Source of the DNA: Pseudomonas sp. BN411
Lineage (GTDB): Bacteria; Pseudomonadota; Gammaproteobacteria; Pseudomonadales; Pseudomonadaceae
DNA: 64,000 nucleotides
Direction: 5' to 3'
NCBI RefSeq assembly: GCF_029871235.1
Contig: NZ_SSOM01000085.1
Coordinates: forward strand, 107,391 to 171,390
Below are positions 8,284-17,247 of the stretch, one piece after another. The first letter of the stretch is position 1; every line of letters begins with the position of its first letter. The position numbers and the translations under genes were made by a program. Below the pieces are notes generated by a model, which saw nothing but the letters and a program-made list of their open reading frames with translations, ran no database searches and was not told where the DNA came from.

Positions 8284-8297
8284 GTTAAGATATTAAC
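8284..8297. promoter_or_regulatory. Candidate operator GTTAA-GATA-TTAAC
   Basis: A perfect inverted repeat of 5 bp with a 4-base centre, 31 bases upstream of the MFS start. It matches the RTTAA-N4-TTAAY element seen at the hpa, TRAP and porin promoters, so this transporter may share their regulator. Confidence 0.5.
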
Positions 8298-8328
8298 ATT
8301 CTACTTTCGCCTGCCCTTGGCTGCCCCA

Positions 8329-9576
8329 ATGCCTGATTCCCGCCCTTGGCCCGCTGCCATCCGCGCCCTGCGCCACCGCAACTTTCGCCTGTACTTCGCC
8401 GGCCAGGCGGTATCCACCCTGGGTAGCTGGCTGCAACAGGTCGCCCTTGCCTGGCTGATCTATCGCCTCACCGGCTCGGCGGCCCTGCTCGGCATCACCA
8501 CCTTCGCCTCGCTGTTGCCGCAATTGCTGGTGGGCCCTCTGGCCGGAGCCTGGATCGATCGCCACGACAAGCGCCGCCTGCTGATCGGCGTGCAGGGCCT
8601 GCTCGGCCTTCAGGCCATCGCCCTCGCGGCACTCACCGCCAGCGACCTGATCGGGCCGACGCTGATCGTCGCCATGGCCGCGCTGCTGGGCGTCCTCAAC
8701 GCTTTCGATACCCCGCTGCGGCAGTCGCTGCTGAGCCAGTTCGTCAGCGGCAAAGAGGACCTGCCCAACGCCCTGGCGCTCAATGCCATGCTGTTCAACA
8801 GTTCGCGCTTCGTCGGTCCGCCCCTGGCCGGCCTGCTGCTGGGGTTCACCAGCGAGGCGGCCTGCTTCGCCCTCAATGCCCTCTCCTATCTGGGGCTGGC
8901 GGCGGGGCTGCTGGTGATCCGCATGGCGCCCACGCCGCGCGCCGCCGGCTCCACCGGGGATGTGTTTCGTGAAGGACTGGCCTATGTCGCCGGCAGGCCG
9001 ACCATCCGCCTGATGATGCTCAGCGTGCTGGTGGTCAACCTCACCGCCTCCAGCTACGCCGTGCTGCTCCCGGTGTTCGCCAAGGACATCTTCAATGGTG
9101 ACGCACGTACGCTCGGCTGGCTCTGGGGGGCGGCAGGCCTTGGCTCATTGCTGGGCACGCTATTCCTCGCCAATCGCCACGCCCTGCCGAGCCTGGTCAG
9201 GAGCATCATGGCCTGCGCCCTGGCCGGGGGTGCGGGACTGCTGGCCTTCGCCGCCAGCCAGCAGCTGGCCGTCTCGTTGTTGGCCATGGCCGTGCTCGGC
9301 TTCGCCATCACCAACTGCAACGTCGGTACCAATATCCTCTTGCAGAGCCTGGCCCCGGAGAGCCTGAGGGGGCGCGTTGTGTCCCTCTACACCTCGACGC
9401 GATTCGGCTTCGACGCCATCGGCGGACTGCTGGCGGGCGTACTCGCCGAACACTTCGGTGCACCTGCCGCCATGGCCTGCGCCGGCGTGCTGCTGCTCGG
9501 TTATTGCGCCTGGCTATTTCCGCGCCAGCGCCTGCTGGGCCGGGATATTGCCGCGAGCAGCGAGGGCCCGCGCTGA
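8329..9576 (+). CDS. MFS exporter, MFS_3/EntS-like (DHA3 type)
   Basis: A 415-residue inner-membrane protein with about twelve hydrophobic segments. It begins with the soluble MPDSRPWPAAIRALRHRNF and then FRLYFAGQAVSTLGSW, typical of the EntS/MFS_3 exporters. The motif-A loop GAWIDRHDKRRLLIG sits between helices 2 and 3. The start was chosen over earlier in-frame codons because it directly precedes the conserved RHRNFRLYF segment. A candidate operator lies just upstream. It is probably an exporter of a small hydrophobic or siderophore-like compound; the link to amine or hpa metabolism is by context only. Confidence 0.85.
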   Translation: MPDSRPWPAAIRALRHRNFRLYFAGQAVSTLGSWLQQVALAWLIYRLTGSAALLGITTFASLLPQLLVGPLAGAWIDRHDKRRLLIGVQGLLGLQAIALAALTASDLIGPTLIVAMAALLGVLNAFDTPLRQSLLSQFVSGKEDLPNALALNAMLFNSSRFVGPPLAGLLLGFTSEAACFALNALSYLGLAAGLLVIRMAPTPRAAGSTGDVFREGLAYVAGRPTIRLMMLSVLVVNLTASSYAVLLPVFAKDIFNGDARTLGWLWGAAGLGSLLGTLFLANRHALPSLVRSIMACALAGGAGLLAFAASQQLAVSLLAMAVLGFAITNCNVGTNILLQSLAPESLRGRVVSLYTSTRFGFDAIGGLLAGVLAEHFGAPAAMACAGVLLLGYCAWLFPRQRLLGRDIAASSEGPR

Positions 9577-9715
9577 CCCTATCCTGCATCTGTAGGATGG
9601 CGGCTCCTTCAGGCGAACCTGATACTCGCTCCAGGCCCTGCCCCGTCGCAAAGACGAAAGGCCATGACTCGAACCTGTGACAGAACAAAAACAACGTCGC
9701 ACACGGGGATACCGC

Positions 9716-10699
9716 ATGAGCAGGAACGACCAGGCTGATCGAACGATCACCACCGCATTGCTGGAGGCATTCAGCAACACCGTGCTGGAACTCCAGCGCC
9801 TGGCCAGGGACAGGTCCATCGAGCGCTTCCACGCCCTCGCACTGACGCAGCTCCAGCAGTTGCTGCCCTTCGACAAGGCCTGGTGGGGCCGTGCCGCGAT
9901 GATCGACGGCCTGCCGGAAGAACACAGCTCGCATCTGTTCAACCTGCCGCCGCACTACCTGGAAGACTGGCAGTCGATCCGTCACGAGGACGTGACCGTC
10001 GGCCTGGTCAGCGCCGCGCCCGACAAGTCGGTGATCGTCGACAGCGCCAACAGCACACCAGGCCTGCAATGGCTGGGGGAGCGCCACGGCTTCCGTGAGT
10101 TCCTCTGCGTCATCCATTCCGATCCGCAGACCGGCCTGGTAGACCACCTGACCCTCTACCGCTCGCCGACGTCCGCCCCCTTCAACGACCAGGATCAACT
10201 GCTGATGGACCAGTTGATGCGGCACCTCGCCGCCGCCGTCTCGGCCAACCAGATCCGCACCCTGGTGGCCAAGCGGGAAAGCCTGTCCAACCCACGCAAC
10301 CTCGCGCTGGCCGTATGCGACGCCCGCGGCACCCTGCATTGTGCCGAGCGCGGCTTCGTCGACCTGCTGCTCACCGAGTGGCCCGACTGGACCGGTCCGC
10401 AGTTGCCCGAGAGCATCAGCCCCGAGGGTTATCAGGGTGAGCGCCTGTTGCTGGAAGTCTCCGCGGTGGGCGACCTGCATCTCCTCGCCGCGCGCAGCCA
10501 CAGCCCGCTGCAACAGCTCAGCGCGCGCGAGAACGATGTGGCCCTTCGCTTCGGGGAAGGCAAGACCTACAAGGAAATCGCCCGCGACCTGGGCCTGGCG
10601 CCCAATACCGTGCGCCACCACATACGCACCATCTATTCCAAGCTCGGCGTGAAGGACAAGGCGAGCATCGCCCACCTCCTCCACTCGCCACCCGACTGA
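9716..10699 (+). CDS. LuxR-family transcriptional regulator, likely controls the deacetylase operon
   Basis: A 327-residue regulator. The C-terminal HTH is clear (LSARENDVALRFGEGKTYKE, then IARDLGLAPNTVRHHIRTIY). The first 200 residues look like a GAF/PAS-type sensing region (QLLPFDKAWWGRAAMIDGLP; HSDPQTGLVDHLTLYRS) but without a motif I can name. It lies 105 bases upstream of, and on the same strand as, the MetA-like/MFS/deacetylase operon and is its likely regulator. The start is uncertain: GTG at 9677 would add 13 residues, and neither has a strong ribosome site. Confidence 0.82.
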   Translation: MSRNDQADRTITTALLEAFSNTVLELQRLARDRSIERFHALALTQLQQLLPFDKAWWGRAAMIDGLPEEHSSHLFNLPPHYLEDWQSIRHEDVTVGLVSAAPDKSVIVDSANSTPGLQWLGERHGFREFLCVIHSDPQTGLVDHLTLYRSPTSAPFNDQDQLLMDQLMRHLAAAVSANQIRTLVAKRESLSNPRNLALAVCDARGTLHCAERGFVDLLLTEWPDWTGPQLPESISPEGYQGERLLLEVSAVGDLHLLAARSHSPLQQLSARENDVALRFGEGKTYKEIARDLGLAPNTVRHHIRTIYSKLGVKDKASIAHLLHSPPD

Positions 10700-10804
10700 T
10701 TCCCGCTTTCCCAGCCGCCTGAACTCCGGCTGCCCCACATGGGCGGCAGGGCGGCGTCTTGCCCGAAGAAACCCACCGCACCCAGAAAAAGAGATGCAAC
10801 GCCC

Positions 10805-11677
10805 ATGACCCGCACCCGCTCCTTCCGTCACGCCCTACTCGGCAGCGTGCTGTTACCCCTCGCCGCGCAGGCCGCCGACATGAACGCCCGCGACTTCTTC
10901 TCCGCCCCCTCGGGCACCCAGCTCGGCGTGCTCTACCTGCCCACCAATCGCGCCAACGACTTCCACGGTCCGGCCGACCGAACCGGCAAGGCGGACCTGG
11001 AGGTCAACGCCCTGGCCTACCGCCATGTGCTCTTCACCGATGCCTGCGGCACCCTCTGCACGCCGCAGTTCATCGTGCCCTACGTCGACATCGATGCCCG
11101 CCTTCCCGGCGCCACCGGCCACACCAGCGAGCGCGGCATCGGCGACCCGCAGATGGGCGGCACGTTGTTCATCATCAACGACCCAGCCACCCGCACCTAC
11201 AGTGGCCTGCTGACCCTGGTCACCGTTCCGGTGGGCGAGTACCACGGCAACAACCCGGATGTATCTCCCGGCGCCAACCGCTGGGGCCTGACCTTCAATT
11301 ACAACTACACCCAGGGCGTCGGCGAGAAGTGGGTGCTGGAAGCCAACCTCGAAGCCCAGATCTACGGCAAGAACGACGACTACTACGGCATGGACCTGGA
11401 GCAGGACCCCCTCTATCGCCTGCAAGCCTTCGCCTCCTATGACATCTCCCCGTCTACCTACGGCGCCCTGCGCCTGGTGCATGCCGACGGCGGCGAACTC
11501 AGCCTGAACGACCGCACCCTCGACGACACCCACCAGCGTTACACCCAGCTGGGTGTGGAGCTCGGCCACTGGCTGGACCAGCAGAACCAACTGATGGTTG
11601 CCCTCTCCCACAACGTCGACACCGACAACGGCTACCACGGCGCCCAGGCCCTGCTTCGCCTGGCCCACGTGTTCTGA
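10805..11677 (+). CDS. Outer-membrane transporter-like protein, phenol MetA-degradation family
   Basis: A 290-residue protein with an export signal (TRSFRHALLGSVLLPLAAQA-A). The body is rich in amphipathic beta strands and ends LRLAHVF with a terminal aromatic residue, as outer-membrane barrels do. The region FIVPYVDIDARLPG through RGIGDPQMGG resembles the 'MetA-pathway of phenol degradation' family (Phenol_MetA_deg), thought to move hydrophobic substrates through the outer membrane. It is first in an operon with an MFS transporter (16-base gap) and a deacetylase, suggesting uptake of an acylated substrate. The family is fairly clear; the substrate is unknown. Confidence 0.8.
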   Translation: MTRTRSFRHALLGSVLLPLAAQAADMNARDFFSAPSGTQLGVLYLPTNRANDFHGPADRTGKADLEVNALAYRHVLFTDACGTLCTPQFIVPYVDIDARLPGATGHTSERGIGDPQMGGTLFIINDPATRTYSGLLTLVTVPVGEYHGNNPDVSPGANRWGLTFNYNYTQGVGEKWVLEANLEAQIYGKNDDYYGMDLEQDPLYRLQAFASYDISPSTYGALRLVHADGGELSLNDRTLDDTHQRYTQLGVELGHWLDQQNQLMVALSHNVDTDNGYHGAQALLRLAHVF

Positions 11678-11693
11678 TCCAGGAGACAACGCC

Positions 11694-12851
11694 ATGACCT
11701 TCCAATCCAGGCAGCCGCTGGCGCTGCAGGCCGCCATCGTCGTGTTCGCCGCCATCACCTCGGCGGTACTGCTCACCGCCCCCGCCATTGCCACCCGCCT
11801 CGCCGTCGAGCTGGGCCTGAACCCGGAGCAGATCGGCAACCTGTTCTCCATCGAACTGGGCGCCATGAGCCTCGCCACCCTGCCCTCCTTCTGGTGGCTG
11901 AAGCGGGTCGACTGCCGTCGCGCGGCGCTGATCGCCGCCCTGCTGTTCATCGCCGGCAATCTCGCCTCTGCGGCGACGGCGAGCTACCTGCCTCTGGCTG
12001 CGCTGCGCTTCGTCACTGCCCTGGCCGGCGGCTCGCTGATGGTGCTCTGCCTGTCCTGCGCGGCGACACTGCCCAATCCGAGCCGCGCCTATGGCTTCTG
12101 GGTGTTGGGCCAGCTGGTGCTCGGCGCCATCGGTCTGAGCCTGCTGCCACGCCTGTTCGAGGCCTACGGCCTGGGCGTTGTTTACCTGCTGCTGGCCACC
12201 CTGACACTGCTCGGCCTGCCTCTGGTACGCGCCTTCCCTGCGGCCCATCGGGCGCCCGAACGTCCCGCGCGCAGCGGTTCGGCATCGCGCTGGAAAGTCG
12301 CGGCGGCGATCCTCGGTCTGCTGGGTTTCTACGTCGCCCTCAGCGCCGTCTGGACCTTCATCGGGGCCATCGGCGCCCAGGCCGGCCTGAACGCCCAGGC
12401 GAGCGGCGACATCCTCGCCATCGCCACCCTCATGGGCATTGCCGGAGCCGGCTGCGCGACCCTGATCGGCGAGCGCCTGCCGCGCACGCCACTGCTGTGC
12501 AGCGGCTTCGGCCTGATGGTGGCCGCCACCCTTCTGCTGCTCGACCAGCCCCTTCTGGCGCGCTTCGCCGTGGCCGTCCTGCTGTTCAAGTTCACCTGGA
12601 CCTACGTGCTGCCCTTCATCCTCGCCAGCCTGGTGGAGCTTGATGAATCCGGCCGCCTGATGAGCCTGAGCAACCTGGTGATCGGCTCCGGTCTAGCCCT
12701 GGGCCCAGCCATGGCGGGCCACCTGCTCGGCGACAGCGGCGACTTCCGCTCCCTGCTTCTGGCCGCCGGCACCCTGACCACCCTGTCCCTGCTCGCCACC
12801 CTCGGCAGCCGCCTGCGCCCCGCTTCCCTCACCACCGCCCAATCCCTGTAA
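11694..12851 (+). CDS. MFS transporter
   Basis: A 385-residue, twelve-helix MFS protein. It begins MTFQSRQPLALQAAIVVFAA after a good AGGAGACAAC ribosome site. Helix pairs are evenly spaced with a short cytosolic loop around residue 195 (HRAPERPARSGSASRW). It lies between the MetA-like outer-membrane protein and the deacetylase (18-base gap), so it is the likely inner-membrane step for the same substrate. The subfamily was not recognised and direction of transport is not determinable; context favours uptake. Confidence 0.82.
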   Translation: MTFQSRQPLALQAAIVVFAAITSAVLLTAPAIATRLAVELGLNPEQIGNLFSIELGAMSLATLPSFWWLKRVDCRRAALIAALLFIAGNLASAATASYLPLAALRFVTALAGGSLMVLCLSCAATLPNPSRAYGFWVLGQLVLGAIGLSLLPRLFEAYGLGVVYLLLATLTLLGLPLVRAFPAAHRAPERPARSGSASRWKVAAAILGLLGFYVALSAVWTFIGAIGAQAGLNAQASGDILAIATLMGIAGAGCATLIGERLPRTPLLCSGFGLMVAATLLLLDQPLLARFAVAVLLFKFTWTYVLPFILASLVELDESGRLMSLSNLVIGSGLALGPAMAGHLLGDSGDFRSLLLAAGTLTTLSLLATLGSRLRPASLTTAQSL

Positions 12852-12869
12852 GCCAAGGAGTAACTCGCC

Positions 12870-13988
12870 ATGAGCCGCCGTACTGCCTTCTTCTTCGACG
12901 AACTGTCCCTCTGGCACAGCGCCAGCCAGCACGCCCTGATCCTTCCGGTGGGAGGCTGGGTGCAGCCGCCCTCGGCTGCCGGCCACGCCGAATCCCCGGA
13001 AACCAAGCGCCGCCTGAAGAACCTGATGGATGTCTCCGGCCTCACCACCCGGCTCGATCTGCGCAGCGCCCCGGCCGCCAGCGAGGAGGACCTGCTGCGC
13101 GTGCATCCGGAGCACTACCTGAATCGCTTCAAGGCCCTGAGCGACGCCGGCGGCGGCAACCTCGGCGAGCACGCGCCCATCGGCCCGGGCAGCTACGAGA
13201 TCGCCAAGCTCTCCGCTGGCCTCGCCATGGCGGCGGTGGATGCCGTGCTCAAGGGCGAAGCCGACAACGCCTATTCCCTGTCGCGCCCGCCGGGTCACCA
13301 CTGCCTACCGGACCAGGCCATGGGTTTCTGCTTCCTGGCCAACATCCCGGTGGCCATCGAAGCGGCCAAGGCCCGTCACGGGCTGGGCAAGGTGGCGGTA
13401 ATCGACTGGGACGTGCACCACGGCAATGGCACACAGGCGATCTACTACAACCGACCGGACGTGCTGACCATCTCCCTGCACCAGGACGGCTGCTTCCCGC
13501 CGGGCTACAGCGGCACGGACGATCGCGGCGAAGGTGCGGGGCTGGGCAGCAACATCAACATCCCACTGCTTGCCGGCAGTGGCCATGACGCCTACCTCGA
13601 AGCCATGGAACGGATCGTGATTCCAGCCCTGGAACGCTTCGAGCCGGAGCTGATCGTGGTCGCCTGCGGCTACGACGCCAACGCCGTGGACCCGCTGGCG
13701 CGCATGCTGCTGCACAGCGACAGCTTCCGCGCCATGACCCGCCTGGTCCGCGAAGCCGCCGAGCACCTGTGCCAGGGCCGCCTGGTACTGGTCCACGAAG
13801 GCGGTTATGCCGAAGCCTACGTGCCCTTCTGTGGCCTGGCGGTGATGGAGGAACTGTCCGGCATCCGCACCGAGGTACAGGACCCGCTCTGTGACTTCAT
13901 CGGCCTGCAACAGCCCGGCAAAGCCCAGCGCCAGTTGCAGAGCCGATTGATCGGCGAGATGGCGGAGGCATTCGGCCGCGCACCGTAG
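12870..13988 (+). CDS. Class II HDAC-like zinc amidohydrolase (deacetylase)
   Basis: A 372-residue member of the histone deacetylase/acetylpolyamine amidohydrolase superfamily, very similar in character to P. aeruginosa PA3774. Catalytic features are present: RPPGHHCL around residues 139-146 (the tandem histidines), DWDVHHGNGTQ around 178-188 with zinc ligands, and the tyrosine of VHEGGYAEAY around 307-316. It hydrolyses an acyl-lysine-like or N-acetylamine amide in the cytoplasm. AAGGAG precedes the start. As the last gene of an operon with outer- and inner-membrane transporters, it probably releases a free amine for the transaminase pathway upstream. The natural substrate is inference. Confidence 0.9.
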   Translation: MSRRTAFFFDELSLWHSASQHALILPVGGWVQPPSAAGHAESPETKRRLKNLMDVSGLTTRLDLRSAPAASEEDLLRVHPEHYLNRFKALSDAGGGNLGEHAPIGPGSYEIAKLSAGLAMAAVDAVLKGEADNAYSLSRPPGHHCLPDQAMGFCFLANIPVAIEAAKARHGLGKVAVIDWDVHHGNGTQAIYYNRPDVLTISLHQDGCFPPGYSGTDDRGEGAGLGSNINIPLLAGSGHDAYLEAMERIVIPALERFEPELIVVACGYDANAVDPLARMLLHSDSFRAMTRLVREAAEHLCQGRLVLVHEGGYAEAYVPFCGLAVMEELSGIRTEVQDPLCDFIGLQQPGKAQRQLQSRLIGEMAEAFGRAP

Positions 13989-14566
13989 GGGCACGATGGC
14001 AGCACATTCTCCTGTGGGGAAGATTTCAGCGTTAGTGTTGCTAGAAAGCCCTGAACCAGGCTGCTTGCCGAGTTCTGCGGATGTTTCTGGTTTCGCCTTC
14101 CCAGGCGCCTCCCTTTGGCAAACGCCCCAAAGGAAGCAAAAGGCTTGCCCCTGCATCCGGCCCCGGCTTCGCCGGGGTTCCCTCCCTCCATCGTTGCGCC
14201 GTGGGCACGGCGCGAGGGGCCATCCATGACCCCGCACGCCTCTCGCGGCATCCATGCCGCTCGTCCCCTCTGCAACGATTCCGCTCGGCCTCCTGAAGGG
14301 GCGGAATCCCCGCCCCACCTACTCCGCTCAGTTTCAAGCGGCGTATGGGTTTCAGGATTGCTTCGGCCTCACCGACGCGAGTCACCCCTCTCCGCTTCAG
14401 GGAGAGGGGCCGGGGGTGAGGGGGATGGCTGGCGCGAACGTTTAGGAGGCCAGCAGCCGAAAAGCTCCATTCAACGTCGCAACAGTTAATGCAGATAAAG
14501 CCGTTTCAATCGCCAAGCGGAACGCAGCCCCCAACCTCGCACCGCCGGGTAAATCGAATGCTCGCC
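13989..14566. repeat. Long non-coding stretch built of repeat-like and hairpin sequence
   Basis: I support no gene here. The stretch contains the hairpin CCCCGGCTTCGCCGGGG near 14162-14178, inverted copies around GGCACGGCGCGAGG, a CCCTCTCC...GGAGAGGG palindrome near 14387-14415 of the kind also seen at 40470, 51776 and 60368, and a GCAACAGTTAATGCAGATAA segment near 14476 with relatives at 20520-20546 and 20648-20672. It looks like a composite of dispersed Pseudomonas repeats rather than decayed coding sequence. Confidence 0.55.
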
Positions 14567-14568
14567 AG

Positions 14569-14590
14569 GGGCCGCTTCGCGGCCCTTTTT
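14569..14590 (+). terminator. Rho-independent terminator (repeated cassette)
   Basis: GGGCCGC-TTC-GCGGCCC followed by TTTTT. The hairpin and the following CGAATGAATTCGAACCCACA are nearly identical to the terminator after the OprD gene at 20438-20459. It lies 580 bases past the deacetylase, pointing into the convergent exporter. Confidence 0.75.
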
Positions 14591-14659
14591 CGAATGAATT
14601 CGAACCCACAGGAGCTGGACCTACCTTCGCCCGTTGGGTTTCGCTTCGCGCTTCCCAAC

Positions 14660-15871
14660 CTACCGGTCGGCTATGCCTGCTGGGCTCGCACCGGTGCGTA
14701 CGGCCAGGCGCGAGGACACAAAAGCGCCAACACCGCAGAGGGCGACCACCAGGCTCATGGGCATTGGTGAGCCGTCATGCAGCACGCCCACCAGGAGGCT
14801 GGCCAGGGCGCCGAGGCCGAACTGCCCGGCCACCGCCAGGGCGGCGGCGGCACCGGCGCGTTGCGGGAAGAGCGCCATCAGGCTGGCGATGGCGTTGGCG
14901 CCGAGCATCCCGGTGACGCTGACAAACAGCAGCAGCGCCAGTGCAATGGCCGGCCAGCCGGACGCCGGCAGGCCGGCCGCCAGCAACAGCCCCAGTCCGG
15001 CCAGAGCCGACACTTGGGAACCCCGACGCAGCATGGCTTCCGGACCTAGACGCCCCACCAGGCGGGCATTGAGGAACGTGGCGACTATCACACCGGCGAT
15101 GTTGGCGCCGAACAACAGCGCGTATTGCTGCGGGCTGAAGCCGAAATGCTCGATGAAGACGAAGGGCGAGCCGGTGATGTAGGCGAACATGCCGGCGAAG
15201 GACAGCTCCATGCACAGCATCAGCCCCACCGCGCGCGGATTGCCGAGAATCGAGAGATAGGCAGCGAACGCGCTGCCCAGGGAGTGCCCACGGGCTTCTC
15301 CTTGATGGGTCTCCGGTACCCGTAGCCAGACCGCCAGGCCACAGAGCGTGGCGAAGCCGAGCAGGCCGATGAAGATCGAGCGCCAGCCGGCCACTTCCAT
15401 CAGGTAACTGCCAAGCAGGGGCGCCACCAGCGTGGCGAGCATGGTCACCAGGTGCATCAGCGACAGCACCCGGGCTGCCTGCTGCAAGGGAAAGAGATCC
15501 CGCACGATGGCCCGCGCCAGCACCGAAGCCGCAGCGCCACCGAGGGCCTGCAGGCCACGCCATATGAGCAACTGGTCGGCAGTGGCTACCCATGAACAGC
15601 CGACGCTGGCGACCACGTACAGGACGATGCCGCCGAGCAGCAAGGGGCGACGACCGAAGCGGTCCGACAGCGGGCCGTAGAACAGCATGCCGATGCACAA
15701 GCCCACCAGGAACACGCTGATGCTGTGCTGAATCTGGGCTTGGGTAGCCACAAGCTCCCGCGCCAGGGTCGGCAGGCTGGGCAGGTACATGTCGATGGAC
15801 AGGGGAGCGAACGCCACCAGGGCGGCCAGCAGAACGATCCGGCCTCGGCCGACCGGGGTGGACTGGGTCAT
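14660..15871 (-). CDS. Bcr/CflA-family drug resistance MFS transporter
   Basis: A 403-residue, twelve-helix transporter of the Bcr/CflA type. It shows LAALVAFAPLSIDMYLPSLP in helix 1 (the family's D-MYLP signature) and the motif-A loop GPLSDRFGRRPLLLGG. Its ATG (MTQSTPVGRGR) lies just upstream of the stop of the TRAP large permease on the same strand (53-base gap), so it may be the last gene of the TRAP transcription unit. It is normally a proton-driven exporter of drugs or sulfonamide-like compounds; here it might export a toxic catechol or amine, which is speculative. Confidence 0.88.
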   Translation of the reverse strand: MTQSTPVGRGRIVLLAALVAFAPLSIDMYLPSLPTLARELVATQAQIQHSISVFLVGLCIGMLFYGPLSDRFGRRPLLLGGIVLYVVASVGCSWVATADQLLIWRGLQALGGAAASVLARAIVRDLFPLQQAARVLSLMHLVTMLATLVAPLLGSYLMEVAGWRSIFIGLLGFATLCGLAVWLRVPETHQGEARGHSLGSAFAAYLSILGNPRAVGLMLCMELSFAGMFAYITGSPFVFIEHFGFSPQQYALLFGANIAGVIVATFLNARLVGRLGPEAMLRRGSQVSALAGLGLLLAAGLPASGWPAIALALLLFVSVTGMLGANAIASLMALFPQRAGAAAALAVAGQFGLGALASLLVGVLHDGSPMPMSLVVALCGVGAFVSSRLAVRTGASPAGIADR

Positions 15872-15924
15872 CGGGGACTCCGCAACGGCAGGGAAGGCGC
15901 GGGCCGCAGGGCGGCCCGCGAAGA

Positions 15925-17247
15925 TCACAGGCTCAGCAGCCAGAGGCACACTCCGGGGAAGGCGACCAGCAGGACGATGCGCAGCAGGTCGGAGGCGAGG
16001 AACGGCAGCACGCCCTTGGCGGTTTCCAGGTAAGGCACGTCGCGCGCCACCTTGTTGACGATGAACAGGTTCATGCCCAACGGCGGGTGGATCAGGCCGA
16101 TCTCCACCACCATCAGCGCAAGGATGCCGAACCAGATCGACTTCTGGACTTCAGTGAGGCCGTAGAAGTCCAGGCCCATGATCACCGGGTAGAAGATCGG
16201 GATGGTCAGCAGGATCATCGCCAGGGAGTCCATCACGCAGCCCAGCAACAGGTACAGCAGCAGGATGGCGCAGAGCACCAGTATGGGGGCGAGCCCGCTC
16301 TGCTTGACCCACTCGGCCAGCTCGGTGGGCATCTGGGTCAGCGCCAGGCCGGAGTTCAGCAGGTCGGCGCCCAGCAGCACGAGGAAGATCATTGCCGTGG
16401 TTTCGGCAGTGCCCAGCAGGCTCTGGCGCAAGCCGGCGCCCCGCATGCCGCCCTGGAAGAATGCCAGCAGGCCGCAGGCCGCGGCGCCGATGGAAGCCGC
16501 TTCGGTGGGGTTCGCCCAACCGCCGTAGATGCCGACGATCACCACCAGGAATACGCCCAGTACAGGCAGCACCTGGAGGAACGCCTTGAATCGTTCGGCG
16601 GCACTGGCCGGTTCGCTACGGCTATGACCCTCCGGCTCCCGCGCCACCATCAGGCGTACCACGACCAAGTAGCCGACTGCTGCCAGCAGGCCCGGCACCA
16701 CGGCGGCGACGAACAGCTTGGCGATGGATTCCTGGGTCAGCACCGCGTAGATGATCAGCGGCACCGAAGGCGGGATGAGGATACCCAGGGTGCCGCCCGC
16801 CGCCACGGTGGCAGTGGCCAGGCGCCCGGAATAGTTGTGCCGGCGCAGTTCCGGTAGCGCCACCTGGCTCATGGTGGCCGACGTGGCCAGCGACGAGCCG
16901 CAGATGGCACCGAATCCGGCGCAGGCGCCGATGGCGGACATGCCGATACCACCACGCAGATGACCGACGAAGGCCGCGGCGCAGCGGAATATCGCCTTGG
17001 ACAGACCGCCATGGGTGGCGAACTGGCCCATCAGCACGAACAGCGGGATCACCGCCAGGTCGTAGTTGGAGAGACGCGACCAGGCCAGGTTGTTGAGGCT
17101 GAACAGCAGCGCCGAGAGGTCGCCATCGTTCACCGCGAGAAAGCACAAGGCGCCGCCGACCATCATGGTCAGGCCGATGTGTATCCGCAGCACCAGCAGC
17201 GTGAAGGTGGCGGCCAATGCCAACAGGCCGAGACTGAGACCGCTCAT
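15925..17247 (-). CDS. TRAP transporter large permease (DctM type)
   Basis: A 440-residue, about twelve-helix DctM-family channel subunit. Characteristic segments include PLFVLMGQFATHGGLSKAIF, ICGSSLATSATMSQVALPEL, GILIPPSVPLIIYAVLTQES and IHPPLGMNLFIVN. It couples sodium flux to uptake of an organic acid delivered by the periplasmic binding protein. Its start overlaps the small permease stop by four bases. It is the third gene in the order DctP-DctQ-DctM, all on the minus strand. The start MSGLSLGLLALAATF is set by this coupling. Confidence 0.93.
   Translation of the reverse strand: MSGLSLGLLALAATFTLLVLRIHIGLTMMVGGALCFLAVNDGDLSALLFSLNNLAWSRLSNYDLAVIPLFVLMGQFATHGGLSKAIFRCAAAFVGHLRGGIGMSAIGACAGFGAICGSSLATSATMSQVALPELRRHNYSGRLATATVAAGGTLGILIPPSVPLIIYAVLTQESIAKLFVAAVVPGLLAAVGYLVVVRLMVAREPEGHSRSEPASAAERFKAFLQVLPVLGVFLVVIVGIYGGWANPTEAASIGAAACGLLAFFQGGMRGAGLRQSLLGTAETTAMIFLVLLGADLLNSGLALTQMPTELAEWVKQSGLAPILVLCAILLLYLLLGCVMDSLAMILLTIPIFYPVIMGLDFYGLTEVQKSIWFGILALMVVEIGLIHPPLGMNLFIVNKVARDVPYLETAKGVLPFLASDLLRIVLLVAFPGVCLWLLSL

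Noticed and set aside
14115-14489. Open frames in the 14.0-14.6 kb stretch
   Set aside because: They translate repeat DNA into Arg/Pro/Ser-rich sequence with no start signal or family resemblance.
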